DNA of 64,000 nt from Bacillus alkalisoli (GTDB taxonomy: Bacteria; Bacillota; Bacilli; Bacillales; Bacillaceae_I), in NCBI RefSeq assembly GCF_002797415.1, contig NZ_KZ454944.1, forward strand, positions 395,745 to 459,744, read 5' to 3'. Shown here piece by piece: positions 36,722-45,686 of this stretch (position 1 is its first letter; every line of letters begins with the position of its first letter). Position numbers and translations under genes: made by a program. Below the pieces are notes generated by a model. It had not been told where the DNA came from. It did no database searches and saw only the letters and a program-made list of their open reading frames with translations.

Positions 36722-36840
36722 AAGCAAAAACTGGAAAATTGATTTTAATTTGGGAGAGGGACTGACTCGGAAAAGGCTCTTTCCTCAAACATATTGCGGG
36801 ATAGTATTAGAGTCCACTAAGATTATTTCCTATAAATAAA

Positions 36841-36879
36841 ACCCTCGAATTTGAGCTGATTTGCTCAAATTCGAGGGTT
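36841..36879 (-). terminator. Terminator of the lipoprotein operon
   Basis: Perfect 15-bp stem ACCCTCGAATTTGAG/CTCAAATTCGAGGGT, with T-rich sequence on the minus-strand 3' side. Confidence 0.8.
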
Positions 36880-36923
36880 GATATTTTCATTAACTTCCTA
36901 GAGTTTGCTTCTGCTTTATAACT

Positions 36924-37556
36924 CTAATCTGTATAAAAATCTAAAATACCTTCGTCGATTTCGATAGTTTCAGAATCTAACTTAATATATTCTGTAAAAA
37001 CTTCTTTATCATCGTTCTCCCAGGTTATTTTTACACGAATATCTCTTAATATATCTAAAAACACTTCTTTATTAAATTCTTTGTACTTATAAGGGTGATC
37101 ATCAGGAATAATTTCAAAAGCTTTACCAATAGTTAATCCTAAATTATCACTTTCTTTTTTAATTTCAGGGGTAATAGTTGGTTTATCTCCCCAAATATTA
37201 GAATTATATGGTCGTGGTGTATGAAGATACGTAAGAATATTATCATTTAATGCAAATGTAGCACCTAGATTATTCATTGTTTCTACAGGTTTATTAATAA
37301 TTACCTCGATAGTGATTAAATCTCTTTCCTCATATTCAGAAGGGAATATATTTCCTTTAATTTCAAAAAAGTCAGAATTAGTCCTAAAATCACTTGTTGA
37401 TTTACTCATTATTTCATGTACTTCTTTTTCAATTAACTTTTCACTTTCTTCAATATCAATTGTTGTTGTACTTGGAGTATCCATTGTTAACTCATTGGAA
37501 CAACCCGTTAATATAATGATAAATAATGTGAGATTAACAATTATTTTGTAGCCCAA
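36924..37556 (-). CDS. Lipoprotein of unknown function
   Basis: 210 residues. Signal peptide with lipobox LTGC at residues 16-19. The mature part is acidic with a predicted beta-rich domain (FFEIKGNIFPSEYEERDLITIEVIINKP, then RVKITWENDDKEVFTEYI at the end). No family recognised. TTG start, AAAGGTG upstream; its start overlaps the preceding gene by 16 bp, so the two are translationally coupled and probably work together at the cell surface. Confidence 0.75.
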   Translation of the reverse strand: MGYKIIVNLTLFIIILTGCSNELTMDTPSTTTIDIEESEKLIEKEVHEIMSKSTSDFRTNSDFFEIKGNIFPSEYEERDLITIEVIINKPVETMNNLGATFALNDNILTYLHTPRPYNSNIWGDKPTITPEIKKESDNLGLTIGKAFEIIPDDHPYKYKEFNKEVFLDILRDIRVKITWENDDKEVFTEYIKLDSETIEIDEGILDFYTD

Positions 37557-38365
37557 TTTTCTGCACCTTTCGGAAGATTATAGGTCCATCTTCTATAAGC
37601 TTCGTTAGCAATATAGGTATTGTTACTATAATTAGGAGAATATTCTCTTTTTACAGGAGAATGACCATTTCTCGTAGTATAGTCGTATACATATTGTCTT
37701 GCTTGGCCATTTCTATCTTGCCATATACCATAATAATGTTTCCAAGTGTATCTTGATCTAGCATCATATTTTGAAGTCCAAGTTTTATTTGAGTTATAAA
37801 TTTGTCCTTCTTTACCAGGATAAGTTAATGAATAGGATATTGTAGATGTAACTGAAGATTTAGTATTAACATCAGTAGATATTATCCCAGCTAAATCCAA
37901 TATAACATTACCAGCTGTTGTTACAAAAGTTTTTACACCACTTACTACGACATACATTGCTATATTTTTGATTGAATCGAAAATACCTTTTTCTTGTTGG
38001 GCGAAGTTAGTCCCCGATGCGCCTATTAGGTAACCATTTACCCTAACAGCACCTGGACCTGGATCCAAACTATTCATTGGAGTAAATTCAGAAGTAGAAT
38101 GAATTTCTAAACTCCTAATCATATTAGGATCTGTAACTAATTCTAATTCACCACTTTTATTTGGCATATAATATTCAGTAAATGTTATCACTTTTTCTTC
38201 TTTAGGATTTAGCTCTAATGAACTAGAAGGCAAATTAGAATGTAGATTTAAAGCTTCAACTTCAGAATTACTTAAAGAATTTTTTGCATTAGCATAATTT
38301 GTAATTAAACCTATTTGTAAAAACATAATCAATGCAATAGAACTTATAATTATTTTCTTTATCAT
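37541..38365 (-). CDS. Secreted protein of unknown function
   Basis: 274 residues with a Sec signal peptide, likely cut after NYANA (residue ~27). The mature part has a hydrophobic segment (IAMYVVVSGVKTFVTTAGNVILDLAGII, ~125-152) and an aromatic, basic C-terminal half (TWKHYYGIWQDRNGQARQYVYDY). This resembles Bacillus proteins secreted with a small lipoprotein partner, but I recognise no named family. ATG behind AAGGAGATT. Overlaps the downstream lipoprotein gene. Possible toxin-like or matrix role is speculation. Confidence 0.72.
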   Translation of the reverse strand: MIKKIIISSIALIMFLQIGLITNYANAKNSLSNSEVEALNLHSNLPSSSLELNPKEEKVITFTEYYMPNKSGELELVTDPNMIRSLEIHSTSEFTPMNSLDPGPGAVRVNGYLIGASGTNFAQQEKGIFDSIKNIAMYVVVSGVKTFVTTAGNVILDLAGIISTDVNTKSSVTSTISYSLTYPGKEGQIYNSNKTWTSKYDARSRYTWKHYYGIWQDRNGQARQYVYDYTTRNGHSPVKREYSPNYSNNTYIANEAYRRWTYNLPKGAENWATK

Positions 38366-38531
38366 AATAATCTCCTTTTTGTATGTTTAGAGCGCTCTAT
38401 AAATATAATACTATGCATCTAGTCTCGATGGAGTATTCTTATAGGAATATAGTACCTTTTTCTACTTGGGTCATTAAAAGCAACTACTAATATGACAGAT
38501 TCACCGTTTTCCAAACCTTGTCTAGATTTGG

Positions 38532-38569
38532 ATGGACACGGGATGGACACGGGGACAGGTTCCTTGTCC
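38532..38569. repeat. Double GGACACGGG repeat upstream of ComM-RAYT module 2
   Basis: TGGACACGGGA then TGGACACGGGGACAGGTTCC and TTGTCC: a tandem partial copy followed by a full one. Ends 156 bp before the module's -35. Confidence 0.8.
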
Positions 38570-38725
38570 AAACATATTCTGGAAATTACAATTAGAACTT
38601 TAACTAACCCTTTAAGTAGTTTGTAAGATTACAACCTACTTAAAGGTGCTAATATACCCCCATAACTTCTTAGCTATTAAAAATTGATCAACGATAAAAT
38701 CTTCCTTACCTCCCATACAAAACAA

Positions 38726-38773
38726 TTGACTATTACCACAAAATTAAATAAAATAAAAATAGAACAAACGTTC
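38726..38773 (+). promoter_or_regulatory. Promoter with LexA (SOS) box for ComM-RAYT module 2
   Basis: TTGACT (38726-38731), 17-bp spacer, TAAAAT (38749-38754), then GAACAAACGTTC at 38762-38773, a perfect LexA core match, 7 bp after the -10 as in module 1. The AAATAAAATAAAAATAGAAC context is shared with 6006-6025. Confidence 0.87.
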
Positions 38774-38874
38774 TATTTTGACGCTAACTACTTTCTAATG
38801 AAAACACCCCCCAGTAATCACACACCATATAAACGACAGAATTTTCCTATCAATTTACAAAAGGAGGACAAAGC

Positions 38875-40395
38875 ATGGCAGTGAAAGTTACTACAATCGG
38901 ATTAAAAGGAATGGAAGGATATCGTGTGACAGTGGAAATCCAACAAATAGAAGGTCCTGATTCTATCGTTATTGTTGGATTACCAGATGCATCTGTGAAA
39001 GAAGCGAAAGAAAGGATTACTGCTGCACTACACACATTTAAACACGGATTAGAAGAAAAAATTGTGATCAATCTCTCTCCAGCTGAACAAAGGAAAAACG
39101 GACCAATGTTTGATTTACCGATGGCAATCGGCTTGCTTTGCATAATGAATACGATACACAGTCCAATCGATGAACATACTGGATTCATCGGCTCGCTTTC
39201 TTTAGATGGAAGTATCCTACCTGTTGAAGGGATGTTACCAGCCATACTTGCAGCTAAAAAGCTAGGATTAAAACGTTTATATTTACCTTTTGATGAAAAA
39301 CTCCCTCCAATCGAATTCTCTAATTTACAATTAATCTACGTTTCTACCATACAAGATGTAATCGACCATCTAGCCGGACAAAACATACTTACACTAAACA
39401 GCCAATCACCAAAAAAGTTAGAACCTAAAACACATACAGTCACGTTTGAACAAATAGTTGGTCACGAAGAAGCGAAGAGAGCACTTGAAATTGCTGCAGC
39501 AGGAGGACACCATTTATTTATGTCAGGTCCACCAGGTTGCGGAAAAAGTTTATTAGCAGAAAGTTTTGCATCTATTTTGCCATACTTATCAAGCGAGGAA
39601 ATGTTGGAAGTGCTTAGTTTGTATCATTTAAGTGGCGTTTCACTCGAAAACCGAACAAGTCGTCCATACCGAAGTCCTCATCATTCAGCCTCTAGTGTAT
39701 CTATTATAGGAGGTGGGCAATTTCCTAAACCAGGAGAAATCTCCCTTGCGCACAATGGCGTTCTTTTTTTAGATGAAATGGCTGAATTTAGTAAGAAGAC
39801 ATTAGATATGCTGAGACAACCTATTGAAACAGGAAATGTCACCATAAGTCGTGCGAATGCTACCGTTACCTATCCGGCACTTTTTAACATGATCGGGGCA
39901 ATGAACCCTTGTCCTTGTGGATATTTAGGATCAAATAAACACTATTGTTCCTGTACGCCGAAGCAAATCACAGCATACCAAAATCGCCTATCAGGTCCAA
40001 TACGAGACCGCTTTGATATTTTCCTTTCTCTCCAAGCGGTTAACTTCAACACGTACCATACACCAAGCGATACCTCCGCAACTGTTCAACAACGAGTAGA
40101 GAAGGCAAGGCTGATTCAATACGAACGCTACAGTCAAACAATCCTTAATAGCAGAGTTTCCTACGACACAATACTAAAGACCAGTCCTCTACAACCGTCG
40201 CAACAACAGCTGCTACGTCATCTAGCCGCAAAACAACAATTAAGCAGTCGCGCTCAAATAAAAATCATTCGCCTAGCCAGAACGATATCCGATCTAGCTG
40301 AATCCATCTCCATAACAGACCAAAGCATCTGGGAAGCGGTGAAACTAAACAGTCGCGAACAGAGCAATAAACTAGTGAAAGCAGTAACAACATAA
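38875..40395 (+). CDS. comM: ComM/YifB-family Mg-chelatase-like AAA+ ATPase (copy 2)
   Basis: 506 residues, paralogue of the protein at 6162-7688 along its full length. Same domains: N-terminal ChlI domain (GLPDASVKEAKERI), Walker A GPPGCGKSLL, Walker B LFLDEMAEF, the NPCPCGYLGS/CSCTPKQ cysteine cluster and C-terminal lid (LSGPIRDRFDIFLSL). ATG behind AAAGGAGG. It differs from copy 1 mainly in the linker around residues 170-185 and the extreme C-terminus. Transcribed from a LexA-box promoter and followed by a RAYT gene 16 bp downstream, so the pair is a repeated functional unit. Confidence 0.93.
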   Translation: MAVKVTTIGLKGMEGYRVTVEIQQIEGPDSIVIVGLPDASVKEAKERITAALHTFKHGLEEKIVINLSPAEQRKNGPMFDLPMAIGLLCIMNTIHSPIDEHTGFIGSLSLDGSILPVEGMLPAILAAKKLGLKRLYLPFDEKLPPIEFSNLQLIYVSTIQDVIDHLAGQNILTLNSQSPKKLEPKTHTVTFEQIVGHEEAKRALEIAAAGGHHLFMSGPPGCGKSLLAESFASILPYLSSEEMLEVLSLYHLSGVSLENRTSRPYRSPHHSASSVSIIGGGQFPKPGEISLAHNGVLFLDEMAEFSKKTLDMLRQPIETGNVTISRANATVTYPALFNMIGAMNPCPCGYLGSNKHYCSCTPKQITAYQNRLSGPIRDRFDIFLSLQAVNFNTYHTPSDTSATVQQRVEKARLIQYERYSQTILNSRVSYDTILKTSPLQPSQQQLLRHLAAKQQLSSRAQIKIIRLARTISDLAESISITDQSIWEAVKLNSREQSNKLVKAVTT

Positions 40396-40411
40396 TATCT
40401 AGGTGATTTAT

Positions 40412-41185
40412 ATGCCAAGAAAAGCAAGAGAAAGAAGTAGAAGTGGAATCTATCACATTATGTTAAGAGGAATTAACCAACAAACTATTTTCGAGGACAA
40501 GGAAGACAAAAGAAGGTTTATACAAACGTTAGCAAAATATAAAAAAGTAAGCCAATATGAATTATATGGCTACTGTATAATGGATAACCACGTACATCTA
40601 CTATTGAAAGAAACAGAAGAAACAATTTCCTTAACGATTAAAAGAATCAGCTCCAGTTACGTCTACTGGTACAATGACAAATATGCCCGTTGCGGCCACC
40701 TTTTCCAAGAAAGATTTAAAAGTGAAAGAGTAGAGGACAGTAAATACTTCTTAATCGCTCTCCGGTATATCCATCAAAACCCAGTAAAAGCTGGACTAGC
40801 CAAAAATATCTTCGAATGTAAATGGACAAGTATAAAAGAATACACACATAAGCGGAAAATAATAAACACGAAAGAAGCACTAAAACGATTTAATACAAAC
40901 GGAAAATCCTCTGAAAAAGACTTATTTCTGACATTCATGAACCAATCAAACAACGATCAATGCTTAGACCACACCACAGCAACAAAAATATCTGATGATG
41001 AAATAAGAATCTACCTAAAACAATTAGGAGTCGCTAACAGTTCAAAGCTACAAAGAATGGAAACCCAAAAAAGAAACGAAATTATTACGAAGCTCAAAAG
41101 ACTAGAAGGCATTTCCCTAAGGCAGCTTTCAAGAGTAACTGGGATATCTAAGAGTTTGATACATTTAATAAAGGGTGAAGGTTAG
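40412..41185 (+). CDS. RAYT-type HUH (Y1) transposase (copy 2)
   Basis: 257 residues, paralogue of 7698-8459. HUH motif NHVHLL near 58, catalytic Tyr in LRYIHQNPVKAG near 115, C-terminal HTH (SLRQLSRVTGISKSLIHLI). ATG 40412 is preferred over GTG 40403 because it matches the paralogue's MPR(E/K)ARE start and has AGGTGA upstream. Insertion relative to copy 1 near residue 160-175. No IS200-type ends seen. Like copy 1 it likely acts with the preceding ATPase. Confidence 0.9.
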   Translation: MPRKARERSRSGIYHIMLRGINQQTIFEDKEDKRRFIQTLAKYKKVSQYELYGYCIMDNHVHLLLKETEETISLTIKRISSSYVYWYNDKYARCGHLFQERFKSERVEDSKYFLIALRYIHQNPVKAGLAKNIFECKWTSIKEYTHKRKIINTKEALKRFNTNGKSSEKDLFLTFMNQSNNDQCLDHTTATKISDDEIRIYLKQLGVANSSKLQRMETQKRNEIITKLKRLEGISLRQLSRVTGISKSLIHLIKGEG

Positions 41186-41388
41186 TGTTAGATTAAAGAA
41201 AAGTAACTATTTTTAGAGAAATCAACTAGGAAACTATACTAATCTATAAAGCTTAAACACATAATGATTGAACGGGAGGAGTCGACTGCCCTTATTCTTT
41301 TTCGGATGTGGACAAGGAATGTCTCGTTGTTCACAAGTTTTTCCCATATCCTTCATTCCAACCTATTAGTTCGTTCAAGTTTATACGA

Positions 41389-41452
41389 ATAATGAACAAA
41401 GATAATTAGGACTCAGACAAACATACAATTGTCGCGGAGTCCTTTTCTTTTT
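41389..41452. repeat. Hairpin repeat GGACTCAGACAAACATAC, copy 2
   Basis: Second copy of 32383-32447; here the stem GGACTC..GACAA/TTGTC..GAGTCC is complete and followed by TTTTCTTTTT. Could terminate the ComM-RAYT transcript 200 bp upstream. Confidence 0.65.
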
Positions 41453-41513
41453 GAATGAAATAGAGGCTGTCCGTGCCAGATGAATCAAAACATGTTTGAA
41501 ATACTTTATCCCT

Positions 41514-41576
41514 GGTCTAGAACCATCCCTACGACCAAAATTTATACTATATTTTTGATTTGCCTACTACATTAAA
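41514..41576. repeat. Dispersed repeat shared with 45856
   Basis: TCTAGAACCATCCCTACGAC through TTTTTGATTTGCCTACTACATTA; second copy at 45862-45925. Confidence 0.65.
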
Positions 41577-42012
41577 GGTAAAACGTTGCATATTCCCTAG
41601 AGAAAACGTTACGTTTCCATTAGCTGCTCACCCTCAAACTCTTCATTTACTCTTTTTTCATCCAAACGCTACTTTTATAAAATAGACTTGGTAAGCCAAG
41701 GCGAGAAATTTCTCATACCAACCAATTGCAAATGCATACATAGATGTCCGAACGGTGACACGTCCTCGAAACAAGTCGAAAGTATCTTTTGAAAGTAAAT
41801 GCATCCTGTCAAAGAACAGACAGGTGAACCTAGTCAATAATCGTTTTTTTTTCACCAGAGATGACTACCCACGATGACAGGGTAGATGACCACCCTATTA
41901 AACTATAAAGAAACTATATTCACTCTGTGAGAATAAAACCTTATTACGAATAAAAGGAAGGATGGAATTATTCCCAATTTCACAGTGTTGTTTGTTTTAT
42001 TAAGAGAGAAAC

Positions 42013-42064
42013 GGGGACGGGGTTACATTTCTCCTTTTTCAAATGATAAATTTAACCCCGTTCC
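42013..42064. repeat. REP-like palindrome A3
   Basis: GGGGACGGGGTTACATTT ... AAATTTAACCCCGTTCC, the most diverged full copy. Confidence 0.75.
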
Positions 42065-42307
42065 TGTTTATCATTTGAAAATATTACTCTAGCAAATGGA
42101 AAATATATCAATTCAAAAGGTATAATAGTCATATATACTTTTTTTTCTGTAGAGAGCTGGTGAAATGAATGGACTCGTCACACTTACATAGTTCTGTTTT
42201 TAATATTGACATGAAAAGAAAAGAGTTAGAGCGACAAGAGATGGTTCGTTTAGAGGTTATAGGTTGGTACTAGTAGACTTGTTTTAATAGAGATAGGAGA
42301 GTCAAGC

Positions 42308-43246
42308 ATGAAATGTTATAAATGTAATGGTTCAGACAGTATGTTAAAAATAGTTTACTTAGATAAAAACAATAAAAAGCTAAGTGACAGGGAATTTTCT
42401 GCATATAGGATAATGCATCCTGAGTTAAAAGAGAGTTTTCAACAAGTTGCGATGTGTGGAATTTGTATGGACTCGGATGGAAATGGGAATCAAGTGCAAT
42501 ATAGTACCTTAGCTAGTAAACTAAATAAGAGAAAGAAAGTAAAAAAACATGAAAATTACTACGTATGTCCATTTTGTGATACGGCAAATGAACCGTTGAG
42601 AAATACGTGTAAGCAGTGTGACAGAATATTATTTAGTACCCAATATGAAACAAAGAGAATTAACGGTGTATCTGCTTTGAAAAGAAAGAAAGGTAGAAAG
42701 CTGTGGTATGTTTTTTCTCTACTCTTTGTTGCTACTGTATTGTATTATTTTTTACCTATGGGCGCTGACAAGCCGATGTTTTTACAGACTGATTTCTCTG
42801 AGAAAGTTTCAAGCAATGTAACCAAATTGACGGAAAGTAAATATACTTGGGCAGATGGCTCGAAATATGTTGGAAAATCGTTAAATGGAAAGCCGCATGG
42901 TGAAGGAAAGCTAGAGTGGGCAAACGGAGACGTTTATACAGGAGAGTTTTCATACGGAGAGATAACTGGCTATGGCACATACAAATCTGCAAATGGATCG
43001 ATTCATGTAGGAAGCCGCGTAAATGGGAAGCCTAATGGAGAAGGAGAAATGAAATGGTCAAATGGAAATGAATATACCGGTGAATTTACAAATGGCGACA
43101 TTACAGGTTATGGAACGTTCCGTTACTCAAACGGTAACACATATATTGGTACCCTTCATAAAGGTACACCACACGGAAACGGCATCCTCTATCAAGCAGA
43201 TGGTGCGACGTTTGAAGGACAATGGGTGGATGGGAGGTTACAATAG
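42308..43246 (+). CDS. Membrane protein with zinc ribbons and MORN repeats
   Basis: 312 residues. Two cytoplasmic Cys4-type metal motifs: CYKC ... CGIC (residues 3-53) and CPFCDTANEPLRNTCKQC (87-104). One membrane helix at ~131-149 (WYVFSLLFVATVLYYFLP). The C-terminal half is at least five MORN repeats (YVGKSLNGKPHGEGKLEW, YTGEFSYGEITGYGTYK, YTGEFTNGDITGYGTF, YIGTLHKGTPHGNGILY). With the topology N-in, the MORN part is extracellular. MORN repeats serve as lipid/protein binding platforms. ATG behind ATAGGAGAG. No operon partner. Confidence 0.85.
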   Translation: MKCYKCNGSDSMLKIVYLDKNNKKLSDREFSAYRIMHPELKESFQQVAMCGICMDSDGNGNQVQYSTLASKLNKRKKVKKHENYYVCPFCDTANEPLRNTCKQCDRILFSTQYETKRINGVSALKRKKGRKLWYVFSLLFVATVLYYFLPMGADKPMFLQTDFSEKVSSNVTKLTESKYTWADGSKYVGKSLNGKPHGEGKLEWANGDVYTGEFSYGEITGYGTYKSANGSIHVGSRVNGKPNGEGEMKWSNGNEYTGEFTNGDITGYGTFRYSNGNTYIGTLHKGTPHGNGILYQADGATFEGQWVDGRLQ

Positions 43247-43391
43247 GGAGTGATCGGGGGCCAGATTCCCGGTTCGAATACATAGGAATAAAGTCATGGT
43301 TGTAGAATATATGAGAGTCTTCTTTTCTGTTGGTGAATGAAATTAATTTATCAGAGTTAACGTTAAATTTTACATGAAAGGATGATTAGTT

Positions 43392-44574
43392 TTGCATATT
43401 TTAACGGAAAGAGAGATGGAAGATGTACTAGCATTGCATCCAGAGTTAATAGAAAAAGGGCTAACATTAATTAGTCGGCAAGCACAATTAGAAACTAGAA
43501 GGACGGATTTAACGTTTTCCGATAAAGAAGGGAAGCTTTTGTTAATTGAATTGAAAAAAAGGTGTTGTAAACAAGGACAATATTATTCAAATAAAAGACT
43601 ATTTGAATCGTTTAACGTTGACCTTGGACAAAGATGTCAGAGGAATGCTGATAGGTCAGTATGTTCCTAGTGAGATAAAAGAATTATGTGAAAAGGAAAC
43701 AATAGAGTGGAAGGAAGTAAATACGGAAGAAATATATAGTTTCTTGCAAAAAGAAAACAGAGGTTTATTTCAAGCGTTGTTTTTGGATGGGAAGTTATAT
43801 AAACAAGCAGATTTAGTCCCAAAGTTAAGTTTTCAACAGTACTTAAATGAAACGTCCCCCTTTGGAGTGCCGTATACGTCCTACCAATTTTTTAAGCCTA
43901 TAGATGCCAGTCCAGAGTTAAGTAATAACAAAGAAGATAATCAATTCGTTGCAGATTCCTTTATTCAACACATCAAGGACACACACGTCGATAGAGAATT
44001 ATTTCATCGCAATATAACTATTGTTAGAGAAAAAGGCAAATCGCCGGAATGGAGAGTAAAGGGGAAAGGCAATGCGTGGCAAGGTTATGTCATAAGTTAC
44101 CTACTTTCATATGAAAACATGAAAATTCCATGTGAAGTCTATTTAGGAACAATTGGGTATCGTGGTAACAGTAAGAGTACCTATGCAGACGAGCAATCTA
44201 GGTTTATCGAGGTTAGAGTTGGAACAGGAACAAAACAAGTGAAAACTCAATATGGTTTTCATAAATATTTAAGAACGAGCAAAAGGGGATTATATCCATT
44301 TTACGAGCTGAAATTTAACGCAGTTGGCACACCTAAAAAGCACTGGGAAGATATCTACCACACTCTCAATAAGTTTGGATATTACGTCCAGGATTCATTA
44401 GAAAAAAAGCCTTCTAAAATTTTATGGCTAGGAGAGATAAGCTTAAACGATAGTTTAATAGAGAAGAAAATAGGAGAACTTATTGAAGGTCTTTTCGCAG
44501 TAACAATTGTAAAAGCGCATTATAAAGGAGCGGAAAAGGGGATTGAGTTTAATTTCTTTGATTTGGAGTGTTAA
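43392..44574 (+). pseudogene. NucS-like (DUF91/PD-(D/E)XK) nuclease gene with a frameshift
   Basis: Two overlapping frames make one protein. The first (TTG 43392) encodes a nuclease core: HPELIEKGLTLISRQ, RRTDLTF (Asp) and LLLIELKK (ExK). In the correct frame this continues as GVVNKDNIIQIKDYLNRL, which is found only if one A is removed from the A7 run at 43554-43560. The second frame (open from about 43561 to 44574) holds the rest, ending IEFNFFDLEC. It could be a single-base indel, a sequencing error, or transcriptional slippage on A7. A simple -1 ribosomal shift would not restore the frame. Corrected length is about 394 residues. Confidence 0.75.
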
Positions 44575-44615
44575 ATGAATTTTAGGTGCATTCAGCTTGT
44601 ATCATGAAGTTAAAC

Positions 44616-44664
44616 GGGGACGGGGTTCATTTCACATTTTGGAATGTGAAATGAACCCCGTCCC
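44616..44664. repeat. REP-like palindrome A4
   Basis: GGGGACGGGGTTCATTTCAC/ATGTGAAATGAACCCCGTCC; 41 bp after the NucS-like gene and directly followed by the decayed small-membrane-protein copy. Confidence 0.88.
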
Positions 44665-44673
44665 AATTTATCC

Positions 44674-44784
44674 CTAAATTCTTCAAATTTGAGACGGGAA
44701 TAGTGGATTGTTTTTAGGATTGATACTAATTTGTATAGTCCTTATCTATTTATTGGATCAGATTCAATATAAGGAGATTAATAG
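44674..44784 (+). pseudogene. Decayed copy of the small membrane protein gene at 18618
   Basis: CCCTAAATTCTTCAAATTTG through GGAGATTAATAGAATGGACA aligns with 18680-18800, including the sequence after the stop. A base is missing after GAGAC and an in-frame stop results. The 5' half is replaced by palindrome A4. Confidence 0.75.
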
Positions 44785-44786
44785 AA

Positions 44787-44806
44787 TGGACAAGGGGACA
44801 GCGTCC
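44787..44806. repeat. GGACAAGGGGACAGCGTCC repeat
   Basis: GGACACNGGGACAGG-family member following the decayed membrane-protein copy, in the same position as at 18797. Confidence 0.65.
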
Positions 44807-44918
44807 AAACATATTCGAGAAAATGCCAAAAACTTCAACTAATTCGCTTTAGTAGTTAATAATCTACATTCTTAAAAACCAATAATCTTTCAGAATAATG
44901 ATTTTTAAGAAAACACAA

Positions 44919-44952
44919 ATAATCCCATCTCAATATTTGAGATGGGATTATT
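44919..44952 (-). terminator. Terminator of the Excalibur lipoprotein gene
   Basis: Perfect stem ATAATCCCATCTCAA/TTGAGATGGGATTAT, 42 bp after the stop on the minus strand. Confidence 0.75.
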
Positions 44953-44994
44953 CATAATTACATACTTTAGAAAGGTCTACTAAGTGATATTAAG

Positions 44995-45582
44995 CTATTT
45001 TTTTTCACAAGCAAAGTTATCTTTATCTCTATCCAATTTGGGCTGATAGGCTGGATGATCAGAAGATACCCCATTTGGATATTTTTTTCTTAGTTCAGTA
45101 CAATTAGCAAAGAACTCTTTTTCTCCACTTGAAGTTGCAGCTGCTTTAGCCTCCGCGTCAGCCTTAGCTTTAGCCTCCGCGTCAGCCTTAGCTTTAGCTT
45201 CCGCGTCAGCCTTAGCTTTAGCTTCTGCATCAGCCTTAGCTTTAGCTTCTGCATCAGCCTTTGCTTTAGCCTCCGCGTCAGCCTTCGCTTTAGCTTCTGC
45301 ATCAGCCTTTGCTTTAGCCTCCGCGTCAGCCTTCGCTTTAGCTTCTGCATCAGCCTTCGCTTTAGCTTCCGCGTCAGCCTTTGCTTTAGCTTCCGCATCG
45401 GCCTTTGCTTTAGCCTCAGCATCAACTTTTGCTTTGTCTTCCGCGTCAGTCTTCTCTTTAGCCTCGGAACTCTTTTCCTCAATCTTCTCCTCTGCTTTTG
45501 AGGTATTCGAACTTTCAGATGAACAAGCAACTAAACTAAAAATGAAAAATATAGCAAAAAAACCTACTATATACTTTTTCAA
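44995..45582 (-). CDS. Lipoprotein with KAKADAEA repeats and Excalibur domain
   Basis: 195 residues from TTG 45582 (GGGGG 8 bp upstream; ATG 45597 has no site). Lipobox SLVAC at ~20. Residues ~45-150 are about a dozen copies of an 8-residue KAKADAEA unit (24-bp DNA repeat, 45147-45425) that should form a long charged helix spanning the wall. The C-terminus is an Excalibur calcium-binding domain: [15 protein letters not shown] ... [10 protein letters not shown]. The design is an anchored stalk with a Ca-binding head. Repeat number is probably variable between strains. Confidence 0.85.
   Translation of the reverse strand: MKKYIVGFFAIFFIFSLVACSSESSNTSKAEEKIEEKSSEAKEKTDAEDKAKVDAEAKAKADAEAKAKADAEAKAKADAEAKAKADAEAKAKADAEAKAKADAEAKAKADAEAKAKADAEAKAKADAEAKAKADAEAKAKADAEAKAAATSSGEKEFFANCTELRKKYPNGVSSDHPAYQPKLDRDKDNFACEKK
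45147..45425. repeat. 24-bp coding tandem repeat
   Basis: About a dozen units GC(C/T)TC(C/T)GC(G/A)TCAGCCTT..GCTTTA inside the Excalibur lipoprotein gene; variation is mostly synonymous. Confidence 0.85.
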
Positions 45583-45669
45583 TATAAAAACCCCCATTAA
45601 ATTTTTCTATTATTTTATAACAATATCATATATTGTTAAATTTTTACTTATTTTAGAAAAATTTTTATA

Positions 45670-45686
45670 TGGACACGGGGATAGGT
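45670..45686. repeat. GGACACGGGGATAGG repeat
   Basis: Upstream of the Excalibur gene; the following sequence, including ATTGCCATGTCTATCAA near 45750, also follows the repeat at 30675. Confidence 0.6.

Larger units (their letters stand above)
41186..42307. other. Gene-free stretch rich in repeats
   Basis: About 1.1 kb without a supported gene. Holds a degenerate GGACAAGGAATGTC motif near 41308, the 41389-41452 hairpin repeat, a repeat shared with 45856-45926 (TCTAGAACCATCCCTACGAC), and palindrome A3. A minus-strand open frame at 41658-41855 has no start context or family. Confidence 0.5.

Noticed and set aside
41658-41855. Minus-strand ORF of 65 codons (MKKKRLLTRFT...)
   Set aside because: No ribosome site and no recognised domain; might be a transposase scrap, but unsupported.
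43554-43566. Programmed -1 ribosomal frameshift at A AAA AAG
   Set aside because: The frame needed is +1 (or -2) relative to the first ORF; a -1 shift gives the wrong frame.
45090-45530. 146-codon ORF of basic repeats (RLMRKLKQ type)
   Set aside because: It is the shifted frame of the KAKADAEA repeat within the Excalibur gene.
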